A stretch of 64,000 bases of DNA from Serinus canaria. Taxonomy: Eukaryota > Chordata > Aves > Passeriformes > Fringillidae. Both the position numbers and the translations under genes were made by a program. The notes under the pieces are model-generated. The model made no database searches, had not been told where the DNA came from, and saw only the letters and a program-made list of their open reading frames with translations. The stretch is from positions 1,364,001 to 1,428,000 of the forward strand of contig NC_066332.1 in assembly GCF_022539315.1 (NCBI RefSeq), in the 5' to 3' direction. Below are positions 24,701-36,700 of the stretch, one piece after another (positions within the stretch are counted from its first letter, which is position 1; every line of letters starts with the position of its first letter).

Positions 24701-27700
24701 TTCCTCCTTTGATTTTTCCCTTTTTTTCCCTTCCCTTTAGATCAGAAAGGGCAGTGGCTGAGCGGGTTCTTCGACCATGGCTCCTTCATGGAGATCATGC
24801 AGCCCTGGGCACAGACAGTCGTGGTGGGGAGAGCAAGGTAAGTTCTGAGGTTGAAATTGTTGAAATCAAGTTTGGGTTATGCTTTGCATTTCTCTAGAGC
24901 ACAGCATTCCTGTGATTATTTCATTCTCTATGTGTCTATATATGTACATATTTAATAGAAGGAGTTGAAAAGAAAGGGATGAGATGACCTTTAAGGTCCC
25001 TTCCAACCCATTCCATGGCTCTATAATTCTATAATTTAAAGGCTTCCAGGCCAAGCAGCGTGCCAGGGGTGGAAATCAATGATTTGGCAAAGCCAGAAGC
25101 TCTCTGTCCATGCTCAGCTTCACTTGCAGTTCCTTTCTTCTGACAAATTCCGAGTGGCTTTGGACTCTCACACAGCAGGGATATATAACACAAATGAAAC
25201 AGACTCCTTTCAAAAGCAATGGCACTTTGAAAAAAAACAAATAGGAATGTATTCTTCTGGGATTGTTACTGTAACTGCTGCCAAAACTCATCTCTTGTAT
25301 GTATGTTTGGAATATGTGTGCTGTTGGCTGTAAATTGTCTTTTATTATTCTATGGCAACTTGTCCAGGGACACACTATAAAACAAGATGTAGCATCTTCA
25401 TGTGCTAGCCTGATAAAATTTATATGAAGTATTATGGAAAACAGAAGTTGTTTTGAGCTGTTTTCAAGTTCAATAAATAACTGTAATACTTGGATAAAGA
25501 TGTTCTTTATTAGGTCACATGGGCCCTAATACAGAAGTTATAAGTTACTGATTTAGGACGGCTCCTGCAATTATGGGGTTCCAGCAGCCTCTTCATCACA
25601 GGGAATGGGAATATTTCAGCCCCTGGGTGCACATGGGCCCTGTCTCTTCCCTGTTTGTGTGTCATCAGCTGGGGCTCTGCTGGGACTGTCCTGGCAGTGT
25701 GGCTTCCATGGCTTTTGTGTGCAGCAGGGGCTGGATGCCCTGGGAGGCAGAGCTGGCGTCCCCCTGGTGCCTGCTCTCCTGCCCATCCCTCTGTCTCTGC
25801 TCCCTGTCCCCCTGGCTGTCACCCTGCAGCAGCAGATCTGGGGAAACACAGCAATTCTTTAAAGTCCCTCCCAGCCTGTTCTGGGATTCTCTGATTTTTC
25901 ATGGTCAAGCCCACCAGAACCAAAATCTGCTGAGGGCAGGTGAAGGGTGCTGGATACACCATTCAAAATCTGGGTTTGGTTTATCCTGTTTGGCTTTCAG
26001 AGAGGAATGTGCTCATCTTTGGAGTAGATTTTACTTGGAGAGCTGTGACCTCTCTGGAACTCTCCAGCCTCAACTCTTTAAAAGGCCCCAACTCTGCTCC
26101 TGTCCCTTGTCTCCCCGGGGTGTTTGGCTGTGTAAAGCAGCAGTGGGGGTTTCAGTGTCTCACCTGTTTGCAGGCTGGGAGGAATACCTGTAGGAGTGGT
26201 TGCCGTGGAAACCAGGACGGTGGAGCTCAGCATTCCTGCTGATCCTGCAAACCTGGACTCGGAGGCCAAGGTGGGTGTGCCCTGTGCCCCTGTCCCTGGG
26301 TGTCCCCTGTCCAGTGGGGTTCCCCCCTGTGCCCAGGTGTGGTACCTGGGGAGCTGGCAGTGCCCTGACTGCTGTGTGACCATTCCTTCAGGAAACCTAT
26401 CTAGGAATTCCCAGCAGTCCTGCTTCCCTCAGGACTCAGGGCAGGATCAGGGATCAGGGCCCAGGAGCTGTGACAACAGAAATCCCTTCCCTGCTCTCTT
26501 GCCGTGACTGGAGTGCTCCATGACCTTCCTGCTCTGACATTTTGCTGTTGCCCTGCCTGATTTCACAGCCCTGGCCCTGCTTCATCTCTCCAGGGCTTTC
26601 TCCTCTCCATGTCCTTTCCTTTCTCTTCTCCTTCCCCTCCTTACAGCATCATCAGGCTGTCCAAACTCTCTTTTCTTAGCTGAATTGATGGGAATGTTGG
26701 AGTTGGTGACAAAAGGATTGTCCCAATTTTCCCATGGCCAAGCAGATCCCACACATTTCACCTGCCACATTCCTCATTGTTTATCCCACATCACAGCTCC
26801 TGATGGCTTTTCTGTGTTTTAACTCTTACATTCGTGTGCTGGAAGGCCTGACAGTGGGTTTTCCTTCCCCCCAGATAATCCAGCAGGCTGGGCAGGTGTG
26901 GTTCCCTGACTCTGCCTTCAAAACAGCCGAGGCAATCAAGGACTTCAACAGGGAAGGGCTGCCCCTGATGGTCTTTGCCAACTGGAGAGGCTTCTCTGGG
27001 GGAATGAAAGGTAAGCAGCACTTTGGAGCTGTCCTGGGGGTGGTTTGGGCTCTGCCTTGGCTGCTCAGGGCACCACGGAGTGCTGCTTGAAATGTTGTGA
27101 AGTGCCGAGGATGTGAGATTGGTGCTATAAAATTTGAAGTGCAAGATTGGATCAGGGCCTCTTCCCCGAGTGAGGGAGGTTACAGGAGCACTGGAGCTCT
27201 GGGGGTGGCAGAGGCTGCTGGGCTCTGCTGCCTCCTCAGCTGGGCACAAGGCAGAGCCTTGGAGTTTGCAGAGGCAAAGGTGGGAGGTGGCAAAAGAGGG
27301 CAAAATTCTTCCCTCTGGAAAACACCCCTTGCCTTTGAGGGTGGACTCTGCTCTGTGTGCTGCTTCTGCACCCCCTCCATGAGCTGCTTTCCCAACCACA
27401 CAACTCACTGGGAAGTTGTTGATGTAATTTTAGCTTATTTATTTACCTTATTTAATCCTTAAGCATTGTTTTCCCTTAAAATGTCAGGTCTGGCCTTGCT
27501 GGGTTCCTCAGAAACTGAGTTTTAGCTTTGGGGTTGGGTGGAACAGGCAGCCTGAGGATGTTAATATTTATATTGCATATCCCAAGTTATTCCAGCCAGC
27601 TGGCAGCAGGAGGAGGGAAGGACAGAGCCATTGCAGTTTGCACCTTGCTCCTTGCATTTTCCAGCCTCCTGCTTGCTGCTGGTGTCTCCTGACACTCTCG

Positions 27701-30700
27701 GGGTCCCTTGGGGAGTTGTTTGCAGTTTTGGTTTCAGTGCTGGCTGGGGATTATGCAGGGAGGGAAAATAAACAATTATGCCACCCCTCAGTGCACACAA
27801 ACACACTGCCAGGAGCCGACTGCACTGTGGGTAAAATGACTCCAAAATTGTGTGTAATGAGTAGGAAAAGATTAGAGACAGCTCTTGCTATGCTGAAAAT
27901 TGACATTAGCGAAGGGGGAGGAAAAGAAAAAAAAAAGAGAGGGAAAAAATTAAACCCCCTCTTTCCTAGTCAGCCTGGGAGGTCTAATTCCTGCTGCAAA
28001 ATAAATAAATAACCATAAATGAAGGCAGCTCCTGGTGGTGGTGGTGCTTTCCCCAACGTGGCCAGAAGGCTCCTGAGCATAATGCAGAATGAAATGATGA
28101 AAAACTGGCTGGAATATTGCTCTGGAGGAGCCGTTTGGCAGGGCTTTATTTGGGCTTCATTTGGGCTTCATTTGGGCAAAGCGGCGCTGACCCACGGCCG
28201 GGAGACACCGAGCGTGAAATTCCCTGGAAATGAGCACCAGGGTCCTGCCTGCAGCAGGGGGGGAGCACGGGCAAATCCCCCCCATGGAGCCCTGCTGCCC
28301 CAGGGGGCTCGGGTTCCACTGCTCAAAGAAAGAGAAAACCAATAGAAAAGGATCTGGCAGAGGGAAGAGGCTGGGCTGGGTGCTGGGTGCTGGGTGCTGG
28401 GCAGGGTGCTGGGCTGGGTGCTGGGCTGGGTGCTGGGTTGGAGCTGGGTGCTGGGTGCTGGGTGCTGGGCTGGGTGCTGGGTGCTGGGTTGGAGCTGGGT
28501 GCTGGGCTGGGTGCTGGGTGCTGGGTGCTGGGTTGGGTGCTGGGTTGGAGCTGGGTGCTGGGTGCTGGGTTGGGTGCTGGGTGCTGAGTGCTGGGTGCTG
28601 GGTTGGGTGCTGGGTGCTGGGCTGGGTGCTGGGTGCTGGGTTGGGTGCTGGGTGCTGAGTGCTGGGTGCTGGGTTGGGTGCTGGGTGCTGGGTGCTGGGC
28701 TGGGTGCTGGGTTGGGGGCTGGGCTGGGTGCTGGGCTGGGTGCTGGGTTGGGTGCTGGGTGCTGGGCTGGGTGCTGGGTGCTGAGTGCTGGGTGCTGGGT
28801 TGTGGGGCTGTGTTGGGTGGGTTGATGGGGTGTCTTGGGCAGTGTTGTCTTCAAGTCTCATCTGCTCCAGCTGCAGAGGGGCAGGGAGGGCTCTGAGTGC
28901 CAGGATTTACCCCCACAGGGAGGTGGGGACACCTGCAGCAGGCTGTGTGTCCCTGTGGGCTGGGGACAGGGCTCAGGGCAGCAGAGAAAGGGACAGAGCT
29001 CTGCAAATGAGCCCACCCTCTGCCCTGCCCACCCTCTGCCCTGCCCACCCTCCTGCTGACCCAGCTCTGCTCCCCTGGGACGTCCTGCAGCATCTCTGCC
29101 CTGCTGATGGAACCCCAGGCTGCTTTGGGGTGGGAGGGAGTCCCACCTAAAGGTCACGTCATTCCAACCCCCTGCCACAGGGACACCTCTCACCAGGCTC
29201 AGGTTGGGCTGAGGTTGAAATTAAACCAGGAATTTTGGCCTGGAGCACCGTGGGGACCCCTTGGTAGTGGCAGTGAGGGAGGGGAATGCTCCTCAGCAGA
29301 GTTTCCAGCCACTCCTGGCTGTCTCCAGCCCCAGGAGCAGCAGCAGCTCCAGCAGCCTTGGTGGACAGGGGGCTGTGCAAAGGCAGCCAGCCCTTGGCTC
29401 TGTCCAATGCCAAATGTTGGGGTTTCATCAGGGGGAGGCTCACACTCCTGCCAGGCTGGTCCCAAAGGATCCACAGGCACAGAAGTGCTGCCCTGAGCAC
29501 CTGCTGGCACCTGGGAAATGAAATCCCTTCCTGATCACACCTGGCAAACCTGAGGGAGCTCTGGAGCTCCGAGAAAGCATCAGGCTCCCCCAGTTCCTCT
29601 GCCTCTCCTCCCTGTTCAAACAATTAGTGCTGCTCTTCTCTGCACTTCACCTGAGTAAAATATACACCCGTGGCAGGAGTGACAAATGTATTGCTAATTA
29701 CACAATTATTTTATTATGTAGCACTAGTAAAAAATGTCTAGTAAAGAATTAATTCAGTTAAAATAATTTGAATCAAGCAATTATTTTCTTAACACTGGAA
29801 TTAGCTGAAAGTACTTCAAGTGGTTTATTACTAGCACTACATAATAAAATAATTGTATAATTAGTAATAAATTTGTCACCCCTTTTGAGTCCTTTTCTTT
29901 GCTCAGGACAAAGGGAAAGGTTGGAGTTTTGTTTGGTTCTCACTCCTCACTGTCTCTGCTGGGATTTATGTTTATTCCCAATTAGAGGGAATAAATTGTT
30001 CTTCCTTTTGTCAGCATTTGATACCTCTTAAATAACATGAAATTCCTTTTCTTGGGTGTTTGGGCAATGACCTTGGAAATGAAATGGGGAGATCATATCA
30101 GTGCCTGTGGTACTAATAGATATTTATATAGATTTGTTTGTACATATATATATATATATAATATAAAAGAGTGTTTCCCAAAGAGTTAATTACTTAATTA
30201 TGTTCATGTTAATGCTTAACACTAAAATGAGGGTTAAATGACAAAGGCACCTTGGCTGGGGTCTCTTTCTTCCCCAGAAATGAGGCTTTTCTCGAGGCAC
30301 AGAAGGATTTTAGATAAATAAAAGTGTCTCACTGTTCCCAGACTGTTGCTGTTGCAGCAGGTGTGAGATGCCTGAATACAGATCCTTAATTTTCTCTGCA
30401 CTGGTGTTTTAATGGCCAGAAAAAAATGAGGCAAACTGGGAGGGTGCAAGCAGAAAACCCAAATGATGGAAGAGGGATGAGGGATGGATACCTGCAGGAG
30501 GACAAACCCCACTGAAAATCCTGCTGCTGTTTGCAGTGAGCCTGGAGGAGAGCAGACACTGTGTAGGGTGGGACAGGGGGTAGTGACAGGAAATTACTGG
30601 GGAGGGAGGGGAAGTTTGGCTGAGCTCTGAGGGAAATCTCATCTGTTTGGCTGTGGAAATGCCCCTAAAGAAGCAGATTTATGGTTTGGGGTTTCTAAAT

Positions 30701-33700
30701 GGGAGCTTTCAAAAGCACTGTGGAAGAAGCAGTCCTGTGTGAACAAAGAGATGGGCTAGATGAGCCTAATAACTATTTTTCATTTCTTGTATTTTGATTT
30801 AATACTTGTAGATATAATTATATGTAACAAAATATATCTATTCAAGAGTGCCCGTTCCCATTACAAACTGTATCCATTAGGAACTATATCATCTCATAGA
30901 AATTCTTCTGCCTTCCCTTTTTCTCTTTTATTTAAATCACCTTTGGGGCTGATATTTTCAATGTACTGTCTTTACACAGTGGAGTTGTTCCTATTAATTT
31001 TGAGCAAAATGCCTTAAACAAATTTTAATGGAGGAAGAGCGGAGTGCTGTTCCCTGTCCCTCTCCACACACATTTTTATGGAGATCTGGAAAAGCTCTGC
31101 TGCCCTTAGGTGCATTTTATTCTCATTACACGAGTGGTGGGAGAGGTCTGGGGTAGTGAGTCTGAAACTGGGCAGTGCAGAGGTACCCAGGCTGCTTCCC
31201 CAAACTGTGGGAATGTTTGTGGGCTGGTAGGGCAGGGAGGGATCAGCCCCAGGGCACCTGGTGTGGAGCAGTGATGAGCAGTGACTCCAGGCTGGGTGTC
31301 CCTGTCCCAACCATCCCTGACCATCTCTGTGTCCATCCCATCCATCCTGACCATCTCTGTGTCCATCCCAGCTATTCCTGACCATCTCTGAGTCAATCTC
31401 ATCCATCCTGACCATCTCCGTGTCCTGTCCATCCATCCTGACCATCTCTGTGTCCATCCCATCCATCCTGACCATCTCTGTGTCCATCCCATCCATCCTG
31501 ACCATCTCTGTGTCCATCCCATCCATCCTGACCATCTCTGTGTCCATCCCATCCATCCTGACCCTCTCTGTGTCCTGTCCATCCATCCTGACCACCTCTG
31601 TGTCCATCCCATCCATCCTGACCATCTCTGTGTCCATCCCATCCATCCTGACCATCTCTGTGTCCTGTCCATTCATCCTGACCCTCTCTGTGTCCCCCCC
31701 AGCCATGCTGACCATCTCTGTGTCCATTCCTGACCATCTCTGTGTCCATCCCATCCACCCTCACCATCTCTGTGTCCATCCCATCCATCGTGACCCTCTC
31801 TGTGTCCCCCCCAGCCATGCTGACCATCTCTGTGTCCGTTCCTGACCCTCTCTGTGTCCTGTCCATCCATGCTGACCATCTCTGTGTCCCCCCAGACATG
31901 TATGACCAGGTGCTGAAGTTTGGAGCCTACATCGTGGACGGCCTGCGCGAGTACCGGCAGCCCGTGCTCATCTACATCCCGCCGCAGGGCGAGCTGCGCG
32001 GCGGCTCCTGGGTGGTCATCGACCCCACCATCAACCCCAGGCACATGGAGATGTATGCTGACAGGGACAGCAGGTACACACCCTCTGCCTGGGACTGGTG
32101 CTTTCCATGGGCTTGGACATGTGGGACCTCGTCTGCGCTTTTGGCTTGGAGAAACTGGAGCTAAAAATTCCTCCAGTCTCCCGCATGGGGGAGGAATTGG
32201 AAATCTGACTCCCATGTTTTTATTATTTTATGGTATTATATTATGTTAAAGAATGCCTGACTTACTTAGGCATTCTTTAACATAACTTTAGCATTAGTAT
32301 AACTAATGTTATACTAAACTGTACAGACATTACAGATATTTACAGAAGGCTTACCAAGATACCACTGAAAAACCTGGGGCTCTCACCAGAGTCCTGACAC
32401 ATCTGGACTGAGATTGGTCGTTAAGTAAAAACAATTAACGTGTTGGATAAACAATCTCTAAACTGCATTCCAAAGCAGCAAAAACACAGGAGAAGCAAAT
32501 GAGATAATTATTGTTTTCATTTTTCTCTGAGGCTTTTCAGCTTCCCAGGAGAAGAGATCCTGGCGAAGGGATTTCTCAGAAAATACGGCAGTAACAAAAA
32601 ATTCTCCCTTGGTCCTGTCTCCCTCCCCACGCTTTCCAGCAGGTGTTGAACCATTCAGTTTGTGTCTGATGACACCAGGTCAGGTGCTGGAGGTGCCTTT
32701 CTGTTTTGTCCTGCAGAGGAGGGATCCTGGAGCCCGAGGGCACGGTGGAGATCCGGTTCCGCAGGAAGGACCTGGTGAAGACCATGCGCAGGGTGGACCC
32801 CGTGTACATCCGCCTGGCCGAGCGCCTGGGTACGTGGCACAGCCCGCTGGGCACCCTCAGGGGGCACTTCAGCAGCCCTTTCATTTTTATTTACTGCTGT
32901 CTGACCTGGGAAGGAAAGCAGATGAGACCACGGCGTGTGTGTACGTGTGAGATGACGCTCACGCATGCTCGGCATACCCAGGGTGTGGAATATTGTGGGG
33001 TTTTGAGCTGATTTCTCTTTTTTATTACATTTTATTGACTGGGTCTCACAACAGACCCTCACTGCAGATGCCTGGGTCTAATTTCCAGCTCAGCAATTGC
33101 TCAGCTGACAAAAGGTTTGTGGGCCAAGCCTTCAGCAGGCGTCGTTTCACGTCACGAAGGGTTTGGTCAGAGACATTTTGGGCTGGACTGTCACTGGGTG
33201 TCTGGGGTAGTTTACAGTAATGACATCGGTGTGCTCTTCAGCTCCAAGGGAATGAGGAATGTTGTCCATGTCTCTGTGAGCAGGGGGGCTGTGCAGAGCT
33301 CAGTGCTGGGCTGTGTTATTACCACTCCGAGTGATCCCCGTGCCTGCTGTACACTCAACATCCCAAAATACAGAGTGTTCAGCAAAATGCACTTAATATC
33401 AGATATGTCCTCTCTTGGGGGAATAGGCTTTTTAAATGGTCCTTTACTGGCTCTTACTATAAGAGTATAATCTTACAGAGCCTCCTTTTACCTCCAAAAT
33501 TGACTACATTTCAGTGGAGGGAGAAGAGTGCCATGTGGGTATGGCTTGAATTTATAAAGCCTTTTGGGATCCTTCAGGAGGAAAAATGTTCTGCAAATGA
33601 CTGATAAATCCTGGCTATTGCTGCAGTTACATTTTATTATTTGGTGCTTTTTTTTAATTTATGGCAGGGCAACAATTTATATACAAAACAACCCTCCTGA

Positions 33701-36700
33701 TATGCCTCGGGAAGAGAATCAGAAGGAGTGAAGGGTGAGGGGTGCCCTGGGATGGTGGAAGGTATCCCTGCCCCTGGCAGGGAGTGGAATATAGTGATCT
33801 TTAAAGTCCTTTTCAACTCAAACCATTCTGTTATTCCATGAGTTGAATCCCAGGTTTAAAGTCTGCAGCTGCAGCAAGGAGGTTATTTTCAGAAAACCTC
33901 ACTTTTGGCCTCTGTCAGGCTTGACAGTGTCCCTTTAGGAGCAAAGGGACAGGGACCACCCCAAATCATGGGGACCCTGCTCAGAGTCCCAGAAAAGCCT
34001 CTCTGGAGGTGTCCAGTGGAGTTCCTTGGGCAGGCAGGACCCTCATCCCCCTCTCCCACGGGTGTGTCAGACAGGGAGCAGGGATCTCCAGGAAGGAGAA
34101 ATCAAGGTGAGCTTAGGGAAGGGAGTGTGCTGAGCACTCAGCTGGGCCCTGCAGGTGAATGGGCCTGCAGGGCAGCCCTGGTGCTGCTGGCAGTGCTCAC
34201 CTTCACCTGCCCACACCCCTGGCAGTGCCAGCAGCACAGCAAGCCCTGCTCCAGCAGAGCCCGAGGCTTGAGGATGGATCCATCCCCTGGAGAATGCTGT
34301 GGACAAAGGCTGGAGTGTGGCAGTCCTGCAGGGAGGGGGAGCAGAGCATCACCTGCACTCACCTCTGTGGCTGCAGGACACCTGCAGGCCACCCCTGAGT
34401 CCTATGGGACGCTGAAAAAACCCACCAGGGCAAAGATGGGGTAGAGTTTCTGCCAACAGCCTCACAAACCCAGCTCCATGTGAGGAGCCAGGAGCCTGCT
34501 CGGGGTTTTTTCCCCCCTCTTCCTCTACAGGGTAATTACTCCCAGCAAACTCCATACACTTTAATTAAAATGACTGCAACACAAGAGCAAGTCACTTACA
34601 ACTGTACATGGGGAGAGCTCTAAAAGCTTCAGTCACTGATAAGCATCTCCCCGAGATGGATCGTAATTGCTGCCAGCGCCGCTGATCATCGCTGTTGTTT
34701 TGCCACTAATTCCATACCAGAGCAGGGAAGCCAGGATTGCAGGACACACTGAATTGCATAATTTTTCCCCCCACTTTTTTTTTTTTCCTTTTTTATTTTA
34801 TTTTTTTGCCGGTTTTCTTTCTGGCCAATTTAAAATTTGTCAAAGTCGGTCTTCTTCTGGATCACTGCCCTTTGATATTTCGCGCACTCCATTTGCCACA
34901 AACAAGCCGCAGGGCCGCAGTTCATGCTGACTCCAGCAGAAGCAGAGAAAGCTCCATTTATCTTACACTGCCTGCTGAATTCTTACTCATTAGCTGGGGG
35001 TTCACTGCCTCTCTTTAACCCCTGAGTGGCTGTCATCCCTCCCCGGAGCTCTGGGGAGCAGCACCAGGGAGCTGCTCTCCCACGAGCCCACGCCGGGGCT
35101 GGACGTGGCAGTTGGGGACTGGGGGAGCAGGGGAGGCTGGCAGAGATTGAATCATTTGACATAAATCTGTTCATTATCAATTGTGCAGCGCCACTGCTGA
35201 AATGTTGATTAGCCCCGTGGTTTATTAAAGTGTCACTCAGAGTTGGGCTGCTCCAGCAAGGGGCAGGGGGAGAGGGGGTGACCCTTCCCCTGCCCCAGAG
35301 CACAATCCCACGTGGGGAGGGACATTGCCACAGGTGTGCAGGGACAGCAGGGATCACCCAGAAGTGTGGGAACGGGGCAGCCTGCAAGCCTTGGGCCACA
35401 GTTTAAAATACCGAGACTCAATTTTATTTATTTCTTACGATTAGACTAAAACATGTGTTGAAAATAAGCCTGGTCGTACAGACTCAGTGCCTCGTGTCAG
35501 AGGGGCAGGGAAATGGGAGGAATGTGGGTGAGAGGAATGGCAGCATGGCTCCAGTTACAGCAATTGCATTTCCATGTTTCTTGTGGGAAAAAGGCAGCAC
35601 CCAGTCATCACTGACGCACGTTGTGATGGGGGAATGTCCTCCTTGCTGGTCCTGTGAGGTGTTCCTGTGTGCTGAATGCACCTCTGGTTCTATTTATTTC
35701 ACTCATTTAATTTCCTAGGGCAGTCAGTCTGTGCTGCTGGGGCTTGGTTCACACCTTACTTGGCTGAGGAGCATCCAAAATTGCCTTTCAATTCCCAAAT
35801 AACGAGTGAACACTCAAGTATTCACCACTCAGCTCCACTTCAGCACAGCAGTTCCTCTCTGGAAATAAACATTTTGGGATGCAGGACCAGAACTGAGCAG
35901 TTTTTCAGGAAAACCTGGGAGGAGCACTGCTCCTGTGATTCCCCCTCTCGTGGGCTGTTGGATGAACACAGGCTGTAGCTTTGTTTTGTGGGTGATGCTG
36001 CTTTCAGCAGCTGCTTCCCTGTGCGGGTGCTGCTGCATTTAAATTGGTGTTAATTCACAACCACAGGGCTCCCAGAGCAAGTCCTGCTTTCTCTCAGCTC
36101 CTCTGTGCCTCTTGGCACTGGGATATCCTCCCAGAGGGGCTGGGGGTTGGAATTTTTGGGGATTATGTCCCTGCCACACTTCAGCTGCTGGGAAATGAGA
36201 GCTCAGGAGCAAAGAGAGGGAAGGGCCAGGGTGGGAATCACAGGGGTTCTGCACAAGGATATTTGCAGCCTGTGCCACGAGCTGGTGTGACCTTCACTGG
36301 CTGTTCATGCTGCACCTTTCTGACATAAATCCTGCTGAATATTTAGTGAAGCAATTACAGCCTGTCTCATTTAAAGAAACAAGAGACAATCCAAAAATGC
36401 CTGTCTCTCCAGGGACGTGAGTGGCTCCCTGTGACCTTCCCTCTCCCCTCTGGAGCAGCTCCCTCCAGCTGGCCTGGGGGAGTTGCCTGGGCAGCCTGGA
36501 CACCTTTGGCATTTTTGCTGCCTTTGCTGAATTTCCTGGAGTCCCAGGATGGCTGGGATTAGAAGGGAACCATCAGGGACACCTCCCACTGTCCCAGGGT
36601 GCTCCAAGCCCTGTCCAGCCTGGCCTTGGGCACTGCCAGGGATCCAGGAGCAGCCCCAGCTGCTCTGGGCACCTATGCCAGGGCCTGCCCACCCTGCCAG

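Larger units (their letters stand above)
24838..26874 (+). other. ACACA: Two ACACA introns around exon 26174-26270
   Basis: Holds the CR1 terminus at 24965. A possible CR1 scrap near 25855-25900 (tctttaaagtccctcccagc) is too short to call. Nothing recognised in 26271-26874. Confidence 0.75.
27011..31895 (+). other. ACACA: ACACA 4.9-kb intron
   Basis: Holds the G-rich minisatellite, an inverted CR1 fragment, the 199-bp foldback, a TA run (30146-30162) and the 30-bp minisatellite. 27820-28020 is an A/T- and A-rich island. 29880-31300 shows no element I can name. Confidence 0.85.

Noticed and set aside
28157..28861. Minus-strand 228-234-codon frames rich in Pro-Ala-Pro-Ser-Thr
   Set aside because: Antisense translation of the GGGTGCT minisatellite.
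31014..32215. Long minus-strand frames rich in [14 protein letters not shown] repeats
   Set aside because: Translation of the 30-bp minisatellite on the antisense strand, overlapping a real plus-strand exon.
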